A DNA stretch of 64,000 nt, from contig NZ_AWGE01000001.1 of the NCBI RefSeq assembly GCF_000495815.1, positions 744,001-808,000 of the forward strand. The letters are read 5' to 3'. Position numbers and translations under genes: made by a program. This document shows positions 52,401 to 61,714 of the stretch, piece after piece (the first letter of the stretch is position 1; each line of letters starts with the position of its first letter). The DNA comes from Asticcacaulis sp. AC466. Lineage in GTDB: Bacteria > Pseudomonadota > Alphaproteobacteria > Caulobacterales > Caulobacteraceae. The notes below the pieces were generated by a model. The model was given only the letters and a program-made list of their open reading frames with translations, was not told the origin of the DNA and did not search any database.

Positions 52401-53003
52401 TTATTCGTCCTTGCGTAAAGAAAACCGCGTGGCGGTCAAGGCGTCGGATACCCGGCACGACTTGGTGTCTATGAGGCCAGCCGTGCGCATGTGCACCCGG
52501 ATCGTCGCCTCCGGCAAGGGGGATTTGGGTCCCTTCGGATATATCACCCAGATAGGGGCCGACGGCAGGCGCTGGCTTAGCTCAGCCAGGGCGGCGTTCA
52601 GATGATCATGGCTATGCGCCACGGCAATGGCGATAACGGCCTGTTGTGGATCGGTGGTGGTGGCGTTGACGAGCGCCGCCTTCAGGTCCGGATCATCGAT
52701 ATGGCCCCAGATCAGTGCCTTATGACCGCTATCAACACCCAGCTTCTGCGCCAGGTCGGGCGGCGGGGTTGTCATCTTCTTGAGCCATTTTACGGCATGG
52801 CCGTCGGGCAGGCGCAAGGCATAGGCCAGACCGTTATGGTCGAACAGCAATTCTTGATCGATGACGTGCGGTTCCACCAATTCGGCAATGGCGAGGGTGC
52901 GTCGAAACGGCCCGCGTATAATAAGTTCATGGCTTTCCAGCACAAGCTTGCCGGTGGCGCTTTGCGTGCCGATGCGCACCTGTCCTTCGACCTCGAGTCC
53001 CAT
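52401..53003 (-). CDS. DUF3052-like protein
   Basis: The 200-residue protein has two parts. Residues about 1-85 form a beta-rich segment, and about 110-200 resemble DUF3052, with PIWVIYPKGPKSPLPEATIR and GLIDTKSCRVSDALTATRF near the C-terminus. The function is unknown; it is cytoplasmic. It lies between engB and argB on the minus strand. Confidence 0.72.
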   Translation of the reverse strand: MGLEVEGQVRIGTQSATGKLVLESHELIIRGPFRRTLAIAELVEPHVIDQELLFDHNGLAYALRLPDGHAVKWLKKMTTPPPDLAQKLGVDSGHKALIWGHIDDPDLKAALVNATTTDPQQAVIAIAVAHSHDHLNAALAELSQRLPSAPIWVIYPKGPKSPLPEATIRVHMRTAGLIDTKSCRVSDALTATRFSLRKDE

Positions 53004-53052
53004 ATTGACCTCCGGTTGTCAGGATACCACGTCGGCAGCAACCCGCAATCGA

Positions 53053-53721
53053 CTAAAGCGTGACTTCGCAGGTCCGCATGATTTCGAGCCGCAGTTCCGG
53101 AATGCCAAAGCCGGTTTCGGAAGAGGTCGACAACACGATCGGGTGTGCGGCGGGGCGCTTGCGGATGGCGTCCTGGGTCGCGGCGACGACCTGGGCCAGT
53201 TCGGCGGGCTTTATCTTGTCGGCCTTGGTCAGGATGATCTGGTAGCTGACGGCGGCCTTGTCCAGGGCGTCCATCGGCTCCTTGTCCACGTCTTTGAGGC
53301 CATGCCGGGCGTCGATAAGCAGATAGGCGCGTTTCAGGTTGGGGCGTCCGCGCAGATAGTCGCGCCCCAGGTTCTGGAACTTCTTGACCGCGACCTTCGA
53401 CGCCTTGGCCCAGCCATAACCAGGCAGATCGACCATGTGCAGGGCGTCATTGAGCAGGAAGAAATTCAGTTCCCGCGTCCGGCCCGGTTCGTTCGAGGCG
53501 CGTGCCAGATATTTCTGGCCGACGAGGGCATTGATCAGCGATGACTTGCCGACATTGGATCGGCCGGCGAAGGCGACTTCCGGCAGTTCGTCAGACGGCA
53601 GCTGCGTTACGGCAACCGCGCCCATGACGAAAGAGACCGGGCGGGCAAACAATACCCGCGCGGCTTCCAGCTGTTCAGCGTGCTGGGTTTCTTCGTCCTC
53701 GTTCAGGCTTTCTGGTGTCAC
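53053..53721 (-). CDS. engB: GTPase EngB (YihA/YsxC)
   Basis: EngB is an essential GTPase in large-subunit assembly and division. The 222 residues have G1 GRSNVGKSS (about 53-61), the G2 threonine in [10 protein letters not shown]3 DLPGYGWA and G4 TKADK. It overlaps yidC's stop by four bases (ATGA), a conserved alphaproteobacterial order. Confidence 0.96.
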   Translation of the reverse strand: MTPESLNEDEETQHAEQLEAARVLFARPVSFVMGAVAVTQLPSDELPEVAFAGRSNVGKSSLINALVGQKYLARASNEPGRTRELNFFLLNDALHMVDLPGYGWAKASKVAVKKFQNLGRDYLRGRPNLKRAYLLIDARHGLKDVDKEPMDALDKAAVSYQIILTKADKIKPAELAQVVAATQDAIRKRPAAHPIVLSTSSETGFGIPELRLEIMRTCEVTL

Positions 53722-55577
53722 GCTTTTTTGGGCTCTTTCTTGGTGATCTTGCCGATGAAGGTGTCGATCGGGTTTTCAACCTTCAGGCGGTGCATGATCG
53801 AATATTGCTGGAGGATGGTGAGGATGTTGCTCCAGATCCAGTAGATGATCAGGCCGACAGCGACGTGGGCCATGAAGAAGGTCAGCATGACGGGCATGAA
53901 GGACATCATCTTCTTTTGCATCGGATCGACGCCGGTCATCGGGGTCATTTGCTGGCTCAGCCACATCGAGCAACCATAGAGAATCGCGATGACGCCGATA
54001 TGGAGCGGGCCGTCCAGGACGCCGCCGATCATCGGCACGTCGGCCGGATGGAAGGGCAGCAGCCCGAACAGGTTGACGATGGTGGTCGTATCCGGCGCCG
54101 ACAGGTCCTTGATCCAGCCGAAGAAGGGCGCATGACGCATTTCGATGGCCAGGGTCAGAACCTTATACAGAGCCCAGAAGACCGGGATTTGCAGCAGCAT
54201 GGGCAGACAGCCGCCCAGGCCGGCCATCGGATTGACCTTTTCCTCCTGATAGAGGGCCATGGTCGCTTCCTGCTGCTTTTGCGCATCGTCCGGGAAACGC
54301 TTCTTGATGGCGTCAAGCTTCGGCTTCAGGCGTTCCTGAACCTGCTTCATCTTGGTCATCGACTCGTAGGAGCGGTGCGCCAGCGGGTAGAAGACGAGCT
54401 TGACCAGAACCGTAAGGGCCAGGATGGACAGGCCGAAATTGCCGATCAGGCCGTACAGCTTGTCGAGCAGCCAATACATCGGATAGGTGATGAAGCCCAT
54501 CATCGCGCCCCAGTCGATGGCGTAGCCAAAGCGCGGGATCTTCATGTCCTTTTCGTAGGCTTGAAGCTGGGGCTTCAGCTTGGCGCCGGCGAAGACGTGC
54601 GATTGCGACTTCCAGGTCTGGCCGGGCGCCAGGGTCACGGCGCTGTCGACATAGCCGGTGCGGAAGGTCGGGATATTGTTGTTGAGGTCGGCCTTGGCGG
54701 TGAAGGTCACGCTCTGGCCCTGGTTCGGGATGACGGCCGCCATCCAGTACTTGTCGGTGATGCCGTACCAGCCGCCGACGGACGACTGTTTCTCGATCGC
54801 CTTGGCGTCCTTCGGCTTGGCCATGTCCTTGTACTTCAAGGAACGGGTGCGGTAGTCGCTCGGCTTGGGTGCGGTCATGACGCTGGAATAGGTGGCGATG
54901 GCGCCTTCGTGGACGACGGCTTCCTTGCCGGCATGTTCCGGCATACCGGTGCGCACGACCATGGCGTAGGGCGCGAAGGCCACGGCCTGGGGCGTCGCAT
55001 TGCTGACCGCATCGTCTTCCGTGATCATGTAGTTTTCGTCGATGCTCAGCGTGCGCGTAAAGGTCAATCCCGCGCCGTTGTTGTAGCTGAGGACAACCGG
55101 CTTTCCGACGCTGAGCGAGGTGCCGCCGGTTTGCGTCCAGACCGTGTCGTCGGTCGGCGCGCCGGGGATATTCTGGAAATTATAGCCTGAGGTGACGTAA
55201 TAGGCGGTAGCGACCCCCTTGGGGGTCAGCAACTCGACCGGATCGTTTTTCTTGTCTACGGTCTTGTTGTACTTGATAAGGTAGAGGTCGTCGATCAGGG
55301 CGCCCTTCAGCGCGATCGAGCCTTTCAACGACGGCGTGTCGATGGCGACGCGCGGCGATTGCGCCAGAGCCTGCGGTCGGGTGACGACCGGCGCGGCGGC
55401 GCCGAGCGGCAGACCAGCAGCTACGGCGGCGCTGGACGAGGAGGCGGCCGCTGCGGCCTGGGCCTTGGCGCGCTCCTTCTGCTGCGGACCGAAGACGAAG
55501 AACTGGTAAAACGCCAGCACAGCCATGCTGATGACCAGGAAATAGATCATATTCCGGTTGTCGGTATTGTTATTCAT
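53718..55577 (-). CDS. yidC: Membrane protein insertase YidC
   Basis: YidC inserts proteins into the inner membrane alone or with SecYEG. The 619-residue protein has an N-terminal anchor (about 8-26), the periplasmic domain (about 60-360) and five C-terminal helices. [29 protein letters not shown] and the [13 protein letters not shown] segment are diagnostic. The tail ends in a lysine-rich stretch. It follows rnpA on the minus strand and overlaps engB. Confidence 0.97.
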   Translation of the reverse strand: MNNNTDNRNMIYFLVISMAVLAFYQFFVFGPQQKERAKAQAAAAASSSSAAVAAGLPLGAAAPVVTRPQALAQSPRVAIDTPSLKGSIALKGALIDDLYLIKYNKTVDKKNDPVELLTPKGVATAYYVTSGYNFQNIPGAPTDDTVWTQTGGTSLSVGKPVVLSYNNGAGLTFTRTLSIDENYMITEDDAVSNATPQAVAFAPYAMVVRTGMPEHAGKEAVVHEGAIATYSSVMTAPKPSDYRTRSLKYKDMAKPKDAKAIEKQSSVGGWYGITDKYWMAAVIPNQGQSVTFTAKADLNNNIPTFRTGYVDSAVTLAPGQTWKSQSHVFAGAKLKPQLQAYEKDMKIPRFGYAIDWGAMMGFITYPMYWLLDKLYGLIGNFGLSILALTVLVKLVFYPLAHRSYESMTKMKQVQERLKPKLDAIKKRFPDDAQKQQEATMALYQEEKVNPMAGLGGCLPMLLQIPVFWALYKVLTLAIEMRHAPFFGWIKDLSAPDTTTIVNLFGLLPFHPADVPMIGGVLDGPLHIGVIAILYGCSMWLSQQMTPMTGVDPMQKKMMSFMPVMLTFFMAHVAVGLIIYWIWSNILTILQQYSIMHRLKVENPIDTFIGKITKKEPKKA

Positions 55578-55673
55578 CGAACGGTCTTTGTTTCCTGTTT
55601 GAGCTCAATCGCCGCATGGCTCCTCGCGGTAGCGCGGGCGGGCGGTTGCCCCTGCCGCGCTGCCGCGAAGAGG

Positions 55674-56021
55674 TCACGGCGTCGCGGCGTTTGGTTTAGG
55701 GCGCGCCAGCCTTATCAGGGCGGCTTTGACATCGTCAAGTAAAGCCTGCCAGTCGCAGGTGTGCGTATCGGCCCGGGCGATCAGGACGTAGTCGTGTCCC
55801 GGCAGGCCAAATTGCGGAATTATAACCTCTGCGGCTTCGCGCAGGCGGCGTTTGGCGCGGTTCCTGACAACGGCGTTACCGACCTTTTTCGTGGCGGTGA
55901 ACCCGACCTTGATTATGTCGTCGTCGCGCGGTTTGGCCTGCACCACGACTCGGGGGCGGGCCTGCCACGCCGCCTTGGCGGCGGCCAGATATTCCGGGCG
56001 AACTTTTAAGCGGGGAATCAT
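55674..56021 (-). CDS. rnpA: Ribonuclease P protein component
   Basis: RnpA assists the catalytic RNA of RNase P. The 115-residue basic protein has VGFTATKKVGNAVVRNRAKRRLRE, the family's conserved RNR core. It follows rpmH, separated by a region with a perfect 33-base inverted repeat, and precedes yidC by about 96 bases with no yidD between. Confidence 0.95.
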   Translation of the reverse strand: MIPRLKVRPEYLAAAKAAWQARPRVVVQAKPRDDDIIKVGFTATKKVGNAVVRNRAKRRLREAAEVIIPQFGLPGHDYVLIARADTHTCDWQALLDDVKAALIRLARPKPNAATP

Positions 56022-56106
56022 GCGCGAGACTTCGCCTGGCCAGACGTTAAATTGCGGGACGATGAGCGGCCCGCCGCTATAGATGAGGCGCCCGGCCTGA
56101 AATGCA

Positions 56107-56139
56107 AGAAGAGTCCTTAAGTGACTTAAGGACTCTTCT
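56107..56139. other. Perfect 33-base inverted repeat between rpmH and rnpA
   Basis: Two 16-base arms with a single central base (AGAAGAGTCC... to ...GGACTCTTCT). It lies 28 bases past the rpmH stop. It can form a long hairpin in the message or a cruciform; the minus strand lacks a clear T-run. It may attenuate or process the rpmH-rnpA transcript. Confidence 0.6.
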
Positions 56140-56166
56140 CAAATTCACAGCAATAGCTGAAAGCGA

Positions 56167-56307
56167 TTAAGCGGTCAGACGCTTGCGGCCCTTGGCACGG
56201 CGACGGGCAACAATCTTTTGGCCGTTCTTGGTCGCCATACGGGTGCGATAGCCATGACGGCGCTTGCGGACAAGGCGGCTCGGCTGATAGGTACGTTTCG
56301 TTCCCAT
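56167..56307 (-). CDS. rpmH: 50S ribosomal protein L34
   Basis: The 46-residue protein starts [19 protein letters not shown] and ends [15 protein letters not shown] lies upstream of the ATG at 56307. It begins the rpmH-rnpA-yidC-engB series. Confidence 0.97.
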   Translation of the reverse strand: MGTKRTYQPSRLVRKRRHGYRTRMATKNGQKIVARRRAKGRKRLTA

Positions 56308-56508
56308 AGGGGGCTCCGATTGGTGTAACAGGGCCCCACAGGAGGCCGGAATTGCGTAAAGAGGCGCGTGGATAGTCCAGCAGCCGGCCCTTGTCAATGA
56401 ATTTGACGGGGATTTTGTTGGAAATTTCCCGTTGCTTCGCGAATTTGCAGCGGTTGCGCCGCATTTCTGCTATATATACAACAATGACTCGTCAGACCAA
56501 AGGCTTAC

Positions 56509-58086
56509 GTGTTCGACCAGGGTAAATCAGACGCGAAACTCGTGGAGCGGGGCAAGCCTTCGCCGTTAACGCGGCGGGAAGGCTTCTATGCCCAGCGGCT
56601 GACCCGTGCCCTGAGCCTGGTCGCCAGCCTGTCGCTCAAATATGGCTTGCAGGGCGCCGATATGGCGCGCCGCTTCGTGCTTAGCCTCTCCGGACAACTG
56701 GTTATCTTCACGGCTGTCTTCGTCATAGTTGTCGAAGCCGTCATTGTGATTCCGTCTCTTGCGTCCGATCATGAGCGCTGGTTGCTCGATCGCGTCCGTC
56801 AGGCCGAAATCGCGTCGCAATCGATTGATGTCGCGCAGAACAACGCCGTGTCCAAGGAAGTGTCGAACCAACTGCGCAAAAGTGCCGGCGTGCTTTACCT
56901 GGCTGTCGAAATCAACGGCGAAACCTATCGGCTTTACGATTCGAAGGTGGCGGTGCCCGATGAAATCCTCGATCTGCGCCAGTCCCACAAGGACGTTTTC
57001 CACGACATCGCTTATCTCTGGGCACCATGGAAGACCTTCACCTCGCGCCCAGACCGCCTGATTCATATCGTCGCCCAACCCAAGGTGCGGGGAGGGCAGG
57101 AAATTGAGATCGTGGTCAAGGCAGAACCGCTCAAGACCTATCTGAAATCCAGTCTGGCCAGCATGTTGCGGGTCAGCCTGAGCATCTCCTTTCTGGCGGG
57201 CTTTCTCATCTTCGTCGGTCTCTCGGTCTTTATCGTTAGGCCGGTGCGACAATTGACGAAGGGTATTGTGCGCTTCAAGGCCAATCCCGAAGACGCCAGC
57301 GCTACCTATCGGCCGTCCGACCGGCCCGATGAAATCGGCCAGATCGAGCGGGAAATCGCTTCGATGCAGGAAGAGGTGCGTCAGTCGCTGCGGTCACGCG
57401 CTCGTTTGGCCGCTCTGGGGCAGGCGGTGTCCAAGATCAATCACGACCTGCGCAACATGCTGACCGCCGCCCAGATGGCGTCGGATCGCCTGGCCAATTC
57501 GGCCGATCCGACGGTGGCCAAGGCATTGCCCCGGCTGGAACGTGCGCTCGACCGGGCCTTGTCTCTGGCTACCAATGTGCTCACCTACGGCAAGTCGGAT
57601 GAGCAGACGCCGCAGATCCAGATCGTCCGGTTGCGTGACCTGTCCGAAGCTGCCGCCGAGGACGCGGGTCTGAGCATCGGACCGCACGGTCCCGAAACCG
57701 TCCGCTACAGTTGCAAGATTGCCAAGGGCTTTTTCCTGGAGGCCGATCCGGAGCAATTGCACCGCCTGCTGGTCAATCTGATGCGCAATGCCCGCCAGGC
57801 GATCGAGTTGCAGCCGAATCGCAAGGCGCGCGGCCGCGTCACGCTGACGGCCATCAAGACGACCGAAGATGTCTTTCTTATCGTCAGCGACAATGGCCCC
57901 GGTATTCCCGAAAAGCTGCGCGAAAAACTGTTCCAGCCGTTTACCTCATCGACCACCCCGGGCGGCTCTGGCCTGGGTCTTGCCATCGCCCGCGAATTGG
58001 CGCAACTGCACGGCGGAGATGTCCGGCTTGTCAGTTCCGGCGCCGAAGGTACGACGTTCGAGGTGCGTCTCCCGCTAAAAGGATAG
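56509..58086 (+). CDS. Membrane sensor histidine kinase
   Basis: This 525-residue kinase starts at GTG. It has membrane helices at about 65-87 and 222-245 around a periplasmic sensor domain (about 88-220), then HAMP (about 246-300). A HisKA-like region with His312 in SKINHDLRNMLTAAQM follows, and an ATPase domain with NLMRNARQAIEL, DNGPGIPEK and SGLGLAIARELA. The signal and response regulator are unknown. The next gene begins 6 bases after its stop, suggesting a shared role. Confidence 0.9.
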   Translation: MFDQGKSDAKLVERGKPSPLTRREGFYAQRLTRALSLVASLSLKYGLQGADMARRFVLSLSGQLVIFTAVFVIVVEAVIVIPSLASDHERWLLDRVRQAEIASQSIDVAQNNAVSKEVSNQLRKSAGVLYLAVEINGETYRLYDSKVAVPDEILDLRQSHKDVFHDIAYLWAPWKTFTSRPDRLIHIVAQPKVRGGQEIEIVVKAEPLKTYLKSSLASMLRVSLSISFLAGFLIFVGLSVFIVRPVRQLTKGIVRFKANPEDASATYRPSDRPDEIGQIEREIASMQEEVRQSLRSRARLAALGQAVSKINHDLRNMLTAAQMASDRLANSADPTVAKALPRLERALDRALSLATNVLTYGKSDEQTPQIQIVRLRDLSEAAAEDAGLSIGPHGPETVRYSCKIAKGFFLEADPEQLHRLLVNLMRNARQAIELQPNRKARGRVTLTAIKTTEDVFLIVSDNGPGIPEKLREKLFQPFTSSTTPGGSGLGLAIARELAQLHGGDVRLVSSGAEGTTFEVRLPLKG

Positions 58087-58092
58087 AGTTCT

Positions 58093-58614
58093 GTGGAATT
58101 TGAAGAATTGATTGAGCTGGCCCGCGAAAGCTATATGGGGCAGTTCGTGACTTTTGCAGACATGCAGGCCAAGACCCACATAAAAGGCAAGGCCGAGGTG
58201 AAGTTCGTCCTGGAAGACAGTGACCTTTATCGCAATTATTACTGCGCCGATTATGCCAGTTCCGAAGACGGTAATATCACTGAACTGATGCCCGACGAAG
58301 AGGTCAGCTTCGACCCCATCGAGGTCAGTCTGGAAGATATGGACATGCGGGTGGAGCGCCTGCAATGGAACGACATCAATATCAAGTCAGAGCCACCTTT
58401 GACCGATGCGGAGCTTGCCGACTGGTTCGAAACCTGGTTCGATCCGGATGACAAAACCTTCGATCCCGACACGCGTTTTTCAGGCAACATCCACTCTCTG
58501 ACCATCGATGGCGAAGGCATCCATGTCGATATGGGCACCGCGCCGCTCGACGCCTTTGTCGAACTGCTCGTCCTGTATCAGGGGCTGGGATATTCGGAAA
58601 TCAGGCTGACCTGA
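58093..58614 (+). CDS. Acidic protein of unknown function, kinase-linked
   Basis: The 173-residue protein starts at GTG and follows the histidine kinase by 6 bases, with AAAGGAT as a ribosome site. It is strongly acidic (many Asp/Glu, e.g. [23 protein letters not shown]) and has no helix that would cross a membrane. I know no family. The last 14 bases overlap the convergent sirtuin gene. It might modulate the kinase, which is inferred from linkage only. Confidence 0.75.
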   Translation: MEFEELIELARESYMGQFVTFADMQAKTHIKGKAEVKFVLEDSDLYRNYYCADYASSEDGNITELMPDEEVSFDPIEVSLEDMDMRVERLQWNDINIKSEPPLTDAELADWFETWFDPDDKTFDPDTRFSGNIHSLTIDGEGIHVDMGTAPLDAFVELLVLYQGLGYSEIRLT

Positions 58615-59290
58615 GCAGGGCGTCGATATAGTCCGGCACGACCTGGGTGGCTGGGCCGAGGATTTTCTCGTCGAACAAACTATGGCCGAGCGATGGCTCC
58701 AGGTTAAGTTCCACCGTATGCGCCCCGGCGTGGCGGGCGGCGGAGACAAACCCCGCCGCCGGATAGACATTGCCCGATGTGCCGATCGACAGGAATAGAT
58801 CGCACTCCGACAGCGCCCGTTCGATGCGGTCCATTTCCAGTGGCATTTCTCCAAACCAGACAATGTGCGGGCGAAGCGCGCCATCGACGGGCAGGTCGGT
58901 GTGCCAGTCCGTCACCTTACCGGTTTCGACATGACGTGCTTTCAGAAGCTCGCCATGCATATGGATGATGCGATTGCGTGGCACGCCCGCCGCGTCATAA
59001 GCCCGATCATGCAGATCATCGACATTCTGGGTGACCAGAAGCACCTGACCCTTATGTGCTGCCGCCAGCCGCGCGATAGCGTGGTGCGCGGCATTGGGCG
59101 CGACTTCGGCCAGTTGACGACGGCGCTGGTTATAGAAATCCTGCACCAGGGCCGGATCGGCGGCATAGCCTTCCGGCGTCGCCACCGCCTCGACACGATG
59201 GCCGCACCATAATCCGTCCGAGGCGCGGAAGGTGGGAACGCCTGATTCCGCCGATATGCCGGCGCCGGTCAGAATGACGATGTTTTTCAT
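58601..59290 (-). CDS. cobB: NAD-dependent deacylase, CobB-like, lacking zinc cysteines
   Basis: This 229-residue sirtuin has [31 protein letters not shown], the catalytic HMHGEL and [13 protein letters not shown], so the NAD fold is complete. YNQRRRQ supplies the Tyr/Arg pair of class III enzymes that remove acidic acyl groups. The zinc ribbon is gone: where CobB has four cysteines, the segment [28 protein letters not shown] has none and is shorter. It therefore appears to work without structural zinc. It is convergent with the acidic protein gene. Confidence 0.88.
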   Translation of the reverse strand: MKNIVILTGAGISAESGVPTFRASDGLWCGHRVEAVATPEGYAADPALVQDFYNQRRRQLAEVAPNAAHHAIARLAAAHKGQVLLVTQNVDDLHDRAYDAAGVPRNRIIHMHGELLKARHVETGKVTDWHTDLPVDGALRPHIVWFGEMPLEMDRIERALSECDLFLSIGTSGNVYPAAGFVSAARHAGAHTVELNLEPSLGHSLFDEKILGPATQVVPDYIDALLRSA

Positions 59291-59317
59291 GGCTTTTATG
59301 TCCGGGGTCAGATGGCG

Positions 59318-61126
59318 CTATTTGACCACTACGCCTTCACGGCGTGGATCGCTGCCGCCATCGAAGCTGCCGTCGGATTTTTTAAGGATGCCGTTCAGGC
59401 CTGATTCCTCACCCGACACCGGCGTCAGCTTGTAGCCCATGGCGACCAGGCCGTCCCAAACCGCCGGCTCCATCCGGCCCTGTTCGATGCGGATGCTGTC
59501 GCCGCGCGATACGACGTTGGGCAGGTTAATGGCGTCCTGCATCGGCAGTCCCCAGTCGAGAATGCCGAACAGGACTTTCAGGTTGTAGGACAGGATGGAC
59601 GTGCCGCCGGGGGAACCGACCGCGGCGACCACCGTCTTGCCCGTGGCGTCGAAAACGATGACCGGCGCCATGGAAGAGCGCGGATGCTTGCCGCCGGCGA
59701 CGCTGTTGGCGATGGGCAGGCCATCGGCGGTGCTCGGGCTGAACGAAAAATCGGTCAACTGGTTATTGAGGAAGAAGCCGCCGACCATGCGGCCGGTGCC
59801 GAAAAAGCTTTCGACGGTCGTCGTCATGCTGACCACATTGCCGTAACTGTCCCGGATGACGAAATGGGTGGTGCCGCCCGGTTCGATGGTCTGGTCCATC
59901 GCCACCTTCATCGGCAGCACGCCTGCTTTTGGCGGCAGGTTGGCCTGGCCGATTCGGATCAGATCGGCGCGCGCCTTGAGATAGGCCGGGTCGAGATAGG
60001 CATTGCTTTGCGAGCGGAACAGGTCGGTATCTGCGACGTACTGATCACGGTCAGCATACATCAGCCGCTCGGTTTCAATCAGCGCCTGCCAGGCGCGCGG
60101 ATCGTGCACGCCCCATTGGCCGATAGGTTGGGATTCGGCGATCTTCAACCCCTGCAACAAGGCGATGCCGCCGGAGGGCGCGTTGTTGGAGCAGACAATA
60201 TAGATGCGATAGGTGATGCAGACCGCCCGGTTCTGGTAGTCGCCCGCTGTGGAATATGGCTGGGTTGTCGTCGCCTTTACCGAATAGGTTTTGAGGTCGG
60301 CCATGGTCATGCCGCCGGGCAGCGGCGCGTCATGCGTCTTTGCGACGATGGCCTCGGCGATCGGGCCGGAGCGAAAGACCTCGCCGCGCTGTTTGGCAAA
60401 GGCGCGCAGGGTTTCGGCATAGGCCGGGTTCTTGATGGTGTCGCCGGTCTTGCGATAACCGCCTTTGCCATCACCGAGATAGGCGACGAAATCGGGCGTA
60501 TGCTTTTGTGGGAAGTCGACGTTCTGAAGGTAGTTGCCGAGGCGGCGTGTAACGGTGAAGCCGTTGTCAGCAAGGGATTCGGCGGTGGTGAACAGGCTAG
60601 CCCAGTCCTGATTTCCGTGCTCGCGCTGGGCGCGGTCAAGCATATGCATGGCGCCCGGCACGCCCGTGGCGCGTCCTGACACAACGGCGTCGCGGAAGGC
60701 CAGGGGCTTACCGTCGGCACCGATGAACATATCCGGCGTGGCTGCGGCCGGAGCGGTTTCACGGCCGTTATAGTCGGTGATCTGGCCGGTCTTCGCATCA
60801 TAATAGAGCATGAAGCTGCCGCCACCGAGGCCGGAGCTTTGCGGCTCGACCAGGCCCAGAACGGTCTGCACCGCGACGGCGGCGTCGGCGGCGGTGCCGC
60901 CGCGCTTCAATACGGCCATGCCGGCCTCGGCCGCCTCGGGTTCGGCCGCGACGACTATGGGCGTGTAGCGCGGGGCTGTAGTCGGGGACGTGTGTGAAGG
61001 GGGCGTTTGGGCGACCGCGCTTTGGGTGTGCGGCGCAGCGCCGGGCAGGGTGGCACAGCCCGCGCCCCCCAGACACCCAATGATTAGCCCTGTCACGAGA
61101 ATGGATGTCAGGGGCAATCGGATCAT
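59318..61126 (-). CDS. ggt: Gamma-glutamyltransferase, lipoprotein form
   Basis: The 602-residue enzyme cleaves gamma-glutamyl bonds such as in glutathione. It has a signal with GAGCATLPG, so it may be lipid-anchored. The precursor has GGNAADAAVA-type GGTAADAAVAVQTVLGLVEPQSSGLGGGSF and the autocleavage/nucleophile region GGTTHFVIRDSYGNVVSMT (Thr). GGKHPRSSMAPVIVFD and GSPGGTSI mark the small subunit. The start at 61126 is chosen to give the signal peptide. It is a single gene, likely periplasmic. Confidence 0.94.
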   Translation of the reverse strand: MIRLPLTSILVTGLIIGCLGGAGCATLPGAAPHTQSAVAQTPPSHTSPTTAPRYTPIVVAAEPEAAEAGMAVLKRGGTAADAAVAVQTVLGLVEPQSSGLGGGSFMLYYDAKTGQITDYNGRETAPAAATPDMFIGADGKPLAFRDAVVSGRATGVPGAMHMLDRAQREHGNQDWASLFTTAESLADNGFTVTRRLGNYLQNVDFPQKHTPDFVAYLGDGKGGYRKTGDTIKNPAYAETLRAFAKQRGEVFRSGPIAEAIVAKTHDAPLPGGMTMADLKTYSVKATTTQPYSTAGDYQNRAVCITYRIYIVCSNNAPSGGIALLQGLKIAESQPIGQWGVHDPRAWQALIETERLMYADRDQYVADTDLFRSQSNAYLDPAYLKARADLIRIGQANLPPKAGVLPMKVAMDQTIEPGGTTHFVIRDSYGNVVSMTTTVESFFGTGRMVGGFFLNNQLTDFSFSPSTADGLPIANSVAGGKHPRSSMAPVIVFDATGKTVVAAVGSPGGTSILSYNLKVLFGILDWGLPMQDAINLPNVVSRGDSIRIEQGRMEPAVWDGLVAMGYKLTPVSGEESGLNGILKKSDGSFDGGSDPRREGVVVK

Positions 61127-61313
61127 GGGGCACTCCTTCGGCAGCAGACGCACGGTCAATATGGGATCAGTGCCCGGCCTCGCGAGGGCTATCAACAAAA
61201 AATCATCAAAAGCGTGGAAAAAGTGCCAATCTGGCCTTGCCTTTGCCGCGAAGCTCAACTAAATGTCCGCCCCTCGCCGGAGGGCATCGCTCATCCGGTT
61301 GTTTGTAAGGCAT

Positions 61314-61390
61314 GCACTCGTAGCTCAGCTGGATAGAGCATCAGACTACGAATCTGAGGGTCGGGCGTTCGAATCGCTCCGAGTGCGCCA
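61314..61390 (+). tRNA. tRNA-Arg (ACG)
   Basis: A 77-base tRNA including CCA. Acceptor GCACTCG/CGAGTGC, D-arm with AGCTCAGCTGGATAGAGC, anticodon loop CTACGAA giving ACG, and T-arm GGGCGTTCGAATCGCTC. It has its own terminator. Confidence 0.97.
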
Positions 61391-61714
61391 TTCAAGAGAT
61401 TAAATAGCCTCCCTTCGGGGAGGTTTTTTATTGCCCTTTTTCTTGATATGCGTCCGAAATAAGACGGTTTTTCCATGGTTTATTTGGAGAGGCGTTCTCA
61501 CGTCGCAAGGAGGCGGTGCCTAAAGGCATTAGATCGCTTTCGAAACGTAATGCACTCGAGTTCCTGGCTTTTGCAGCGCAATAAGATAGCGATGTTTTTC
61601 GCTGTTGCAAAATAGAAACAAACACCCCAGATGTTTTGTATACGATATAAATTATTTTGACGTTTGGCGCATTCGTGTCCTTATTGTGTCGGGTCTGTTT
61701 AATTTTGGGGACTG
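61391..61714. other. Intergenic region upstream of the TonB receptor gene
   Basis: This 320-base region holds the tRNA-Arg terminator and then an A/T-rich stretch (about 61580-61700), the likely promoter of the receptor gene. No further ORF with a ribosome site is seen. Confidence 0.5.
61408..61429 (+). terminator. Terminator after tRNA-Arg
   Basis: A 6-bp stem (CCTCCC with GGGAGG) closed by a UUCG tetraloop, followed by six Ts. Confidence 0.95.

Noticed and set aside
53715-55190. 491-codon frame antisense to yidC
   Set aside because: It is complementary to an unmistakable YidC sequence; the translation is rich in Gly, Asp and Arg with no motif, typical of an antisense shadow.
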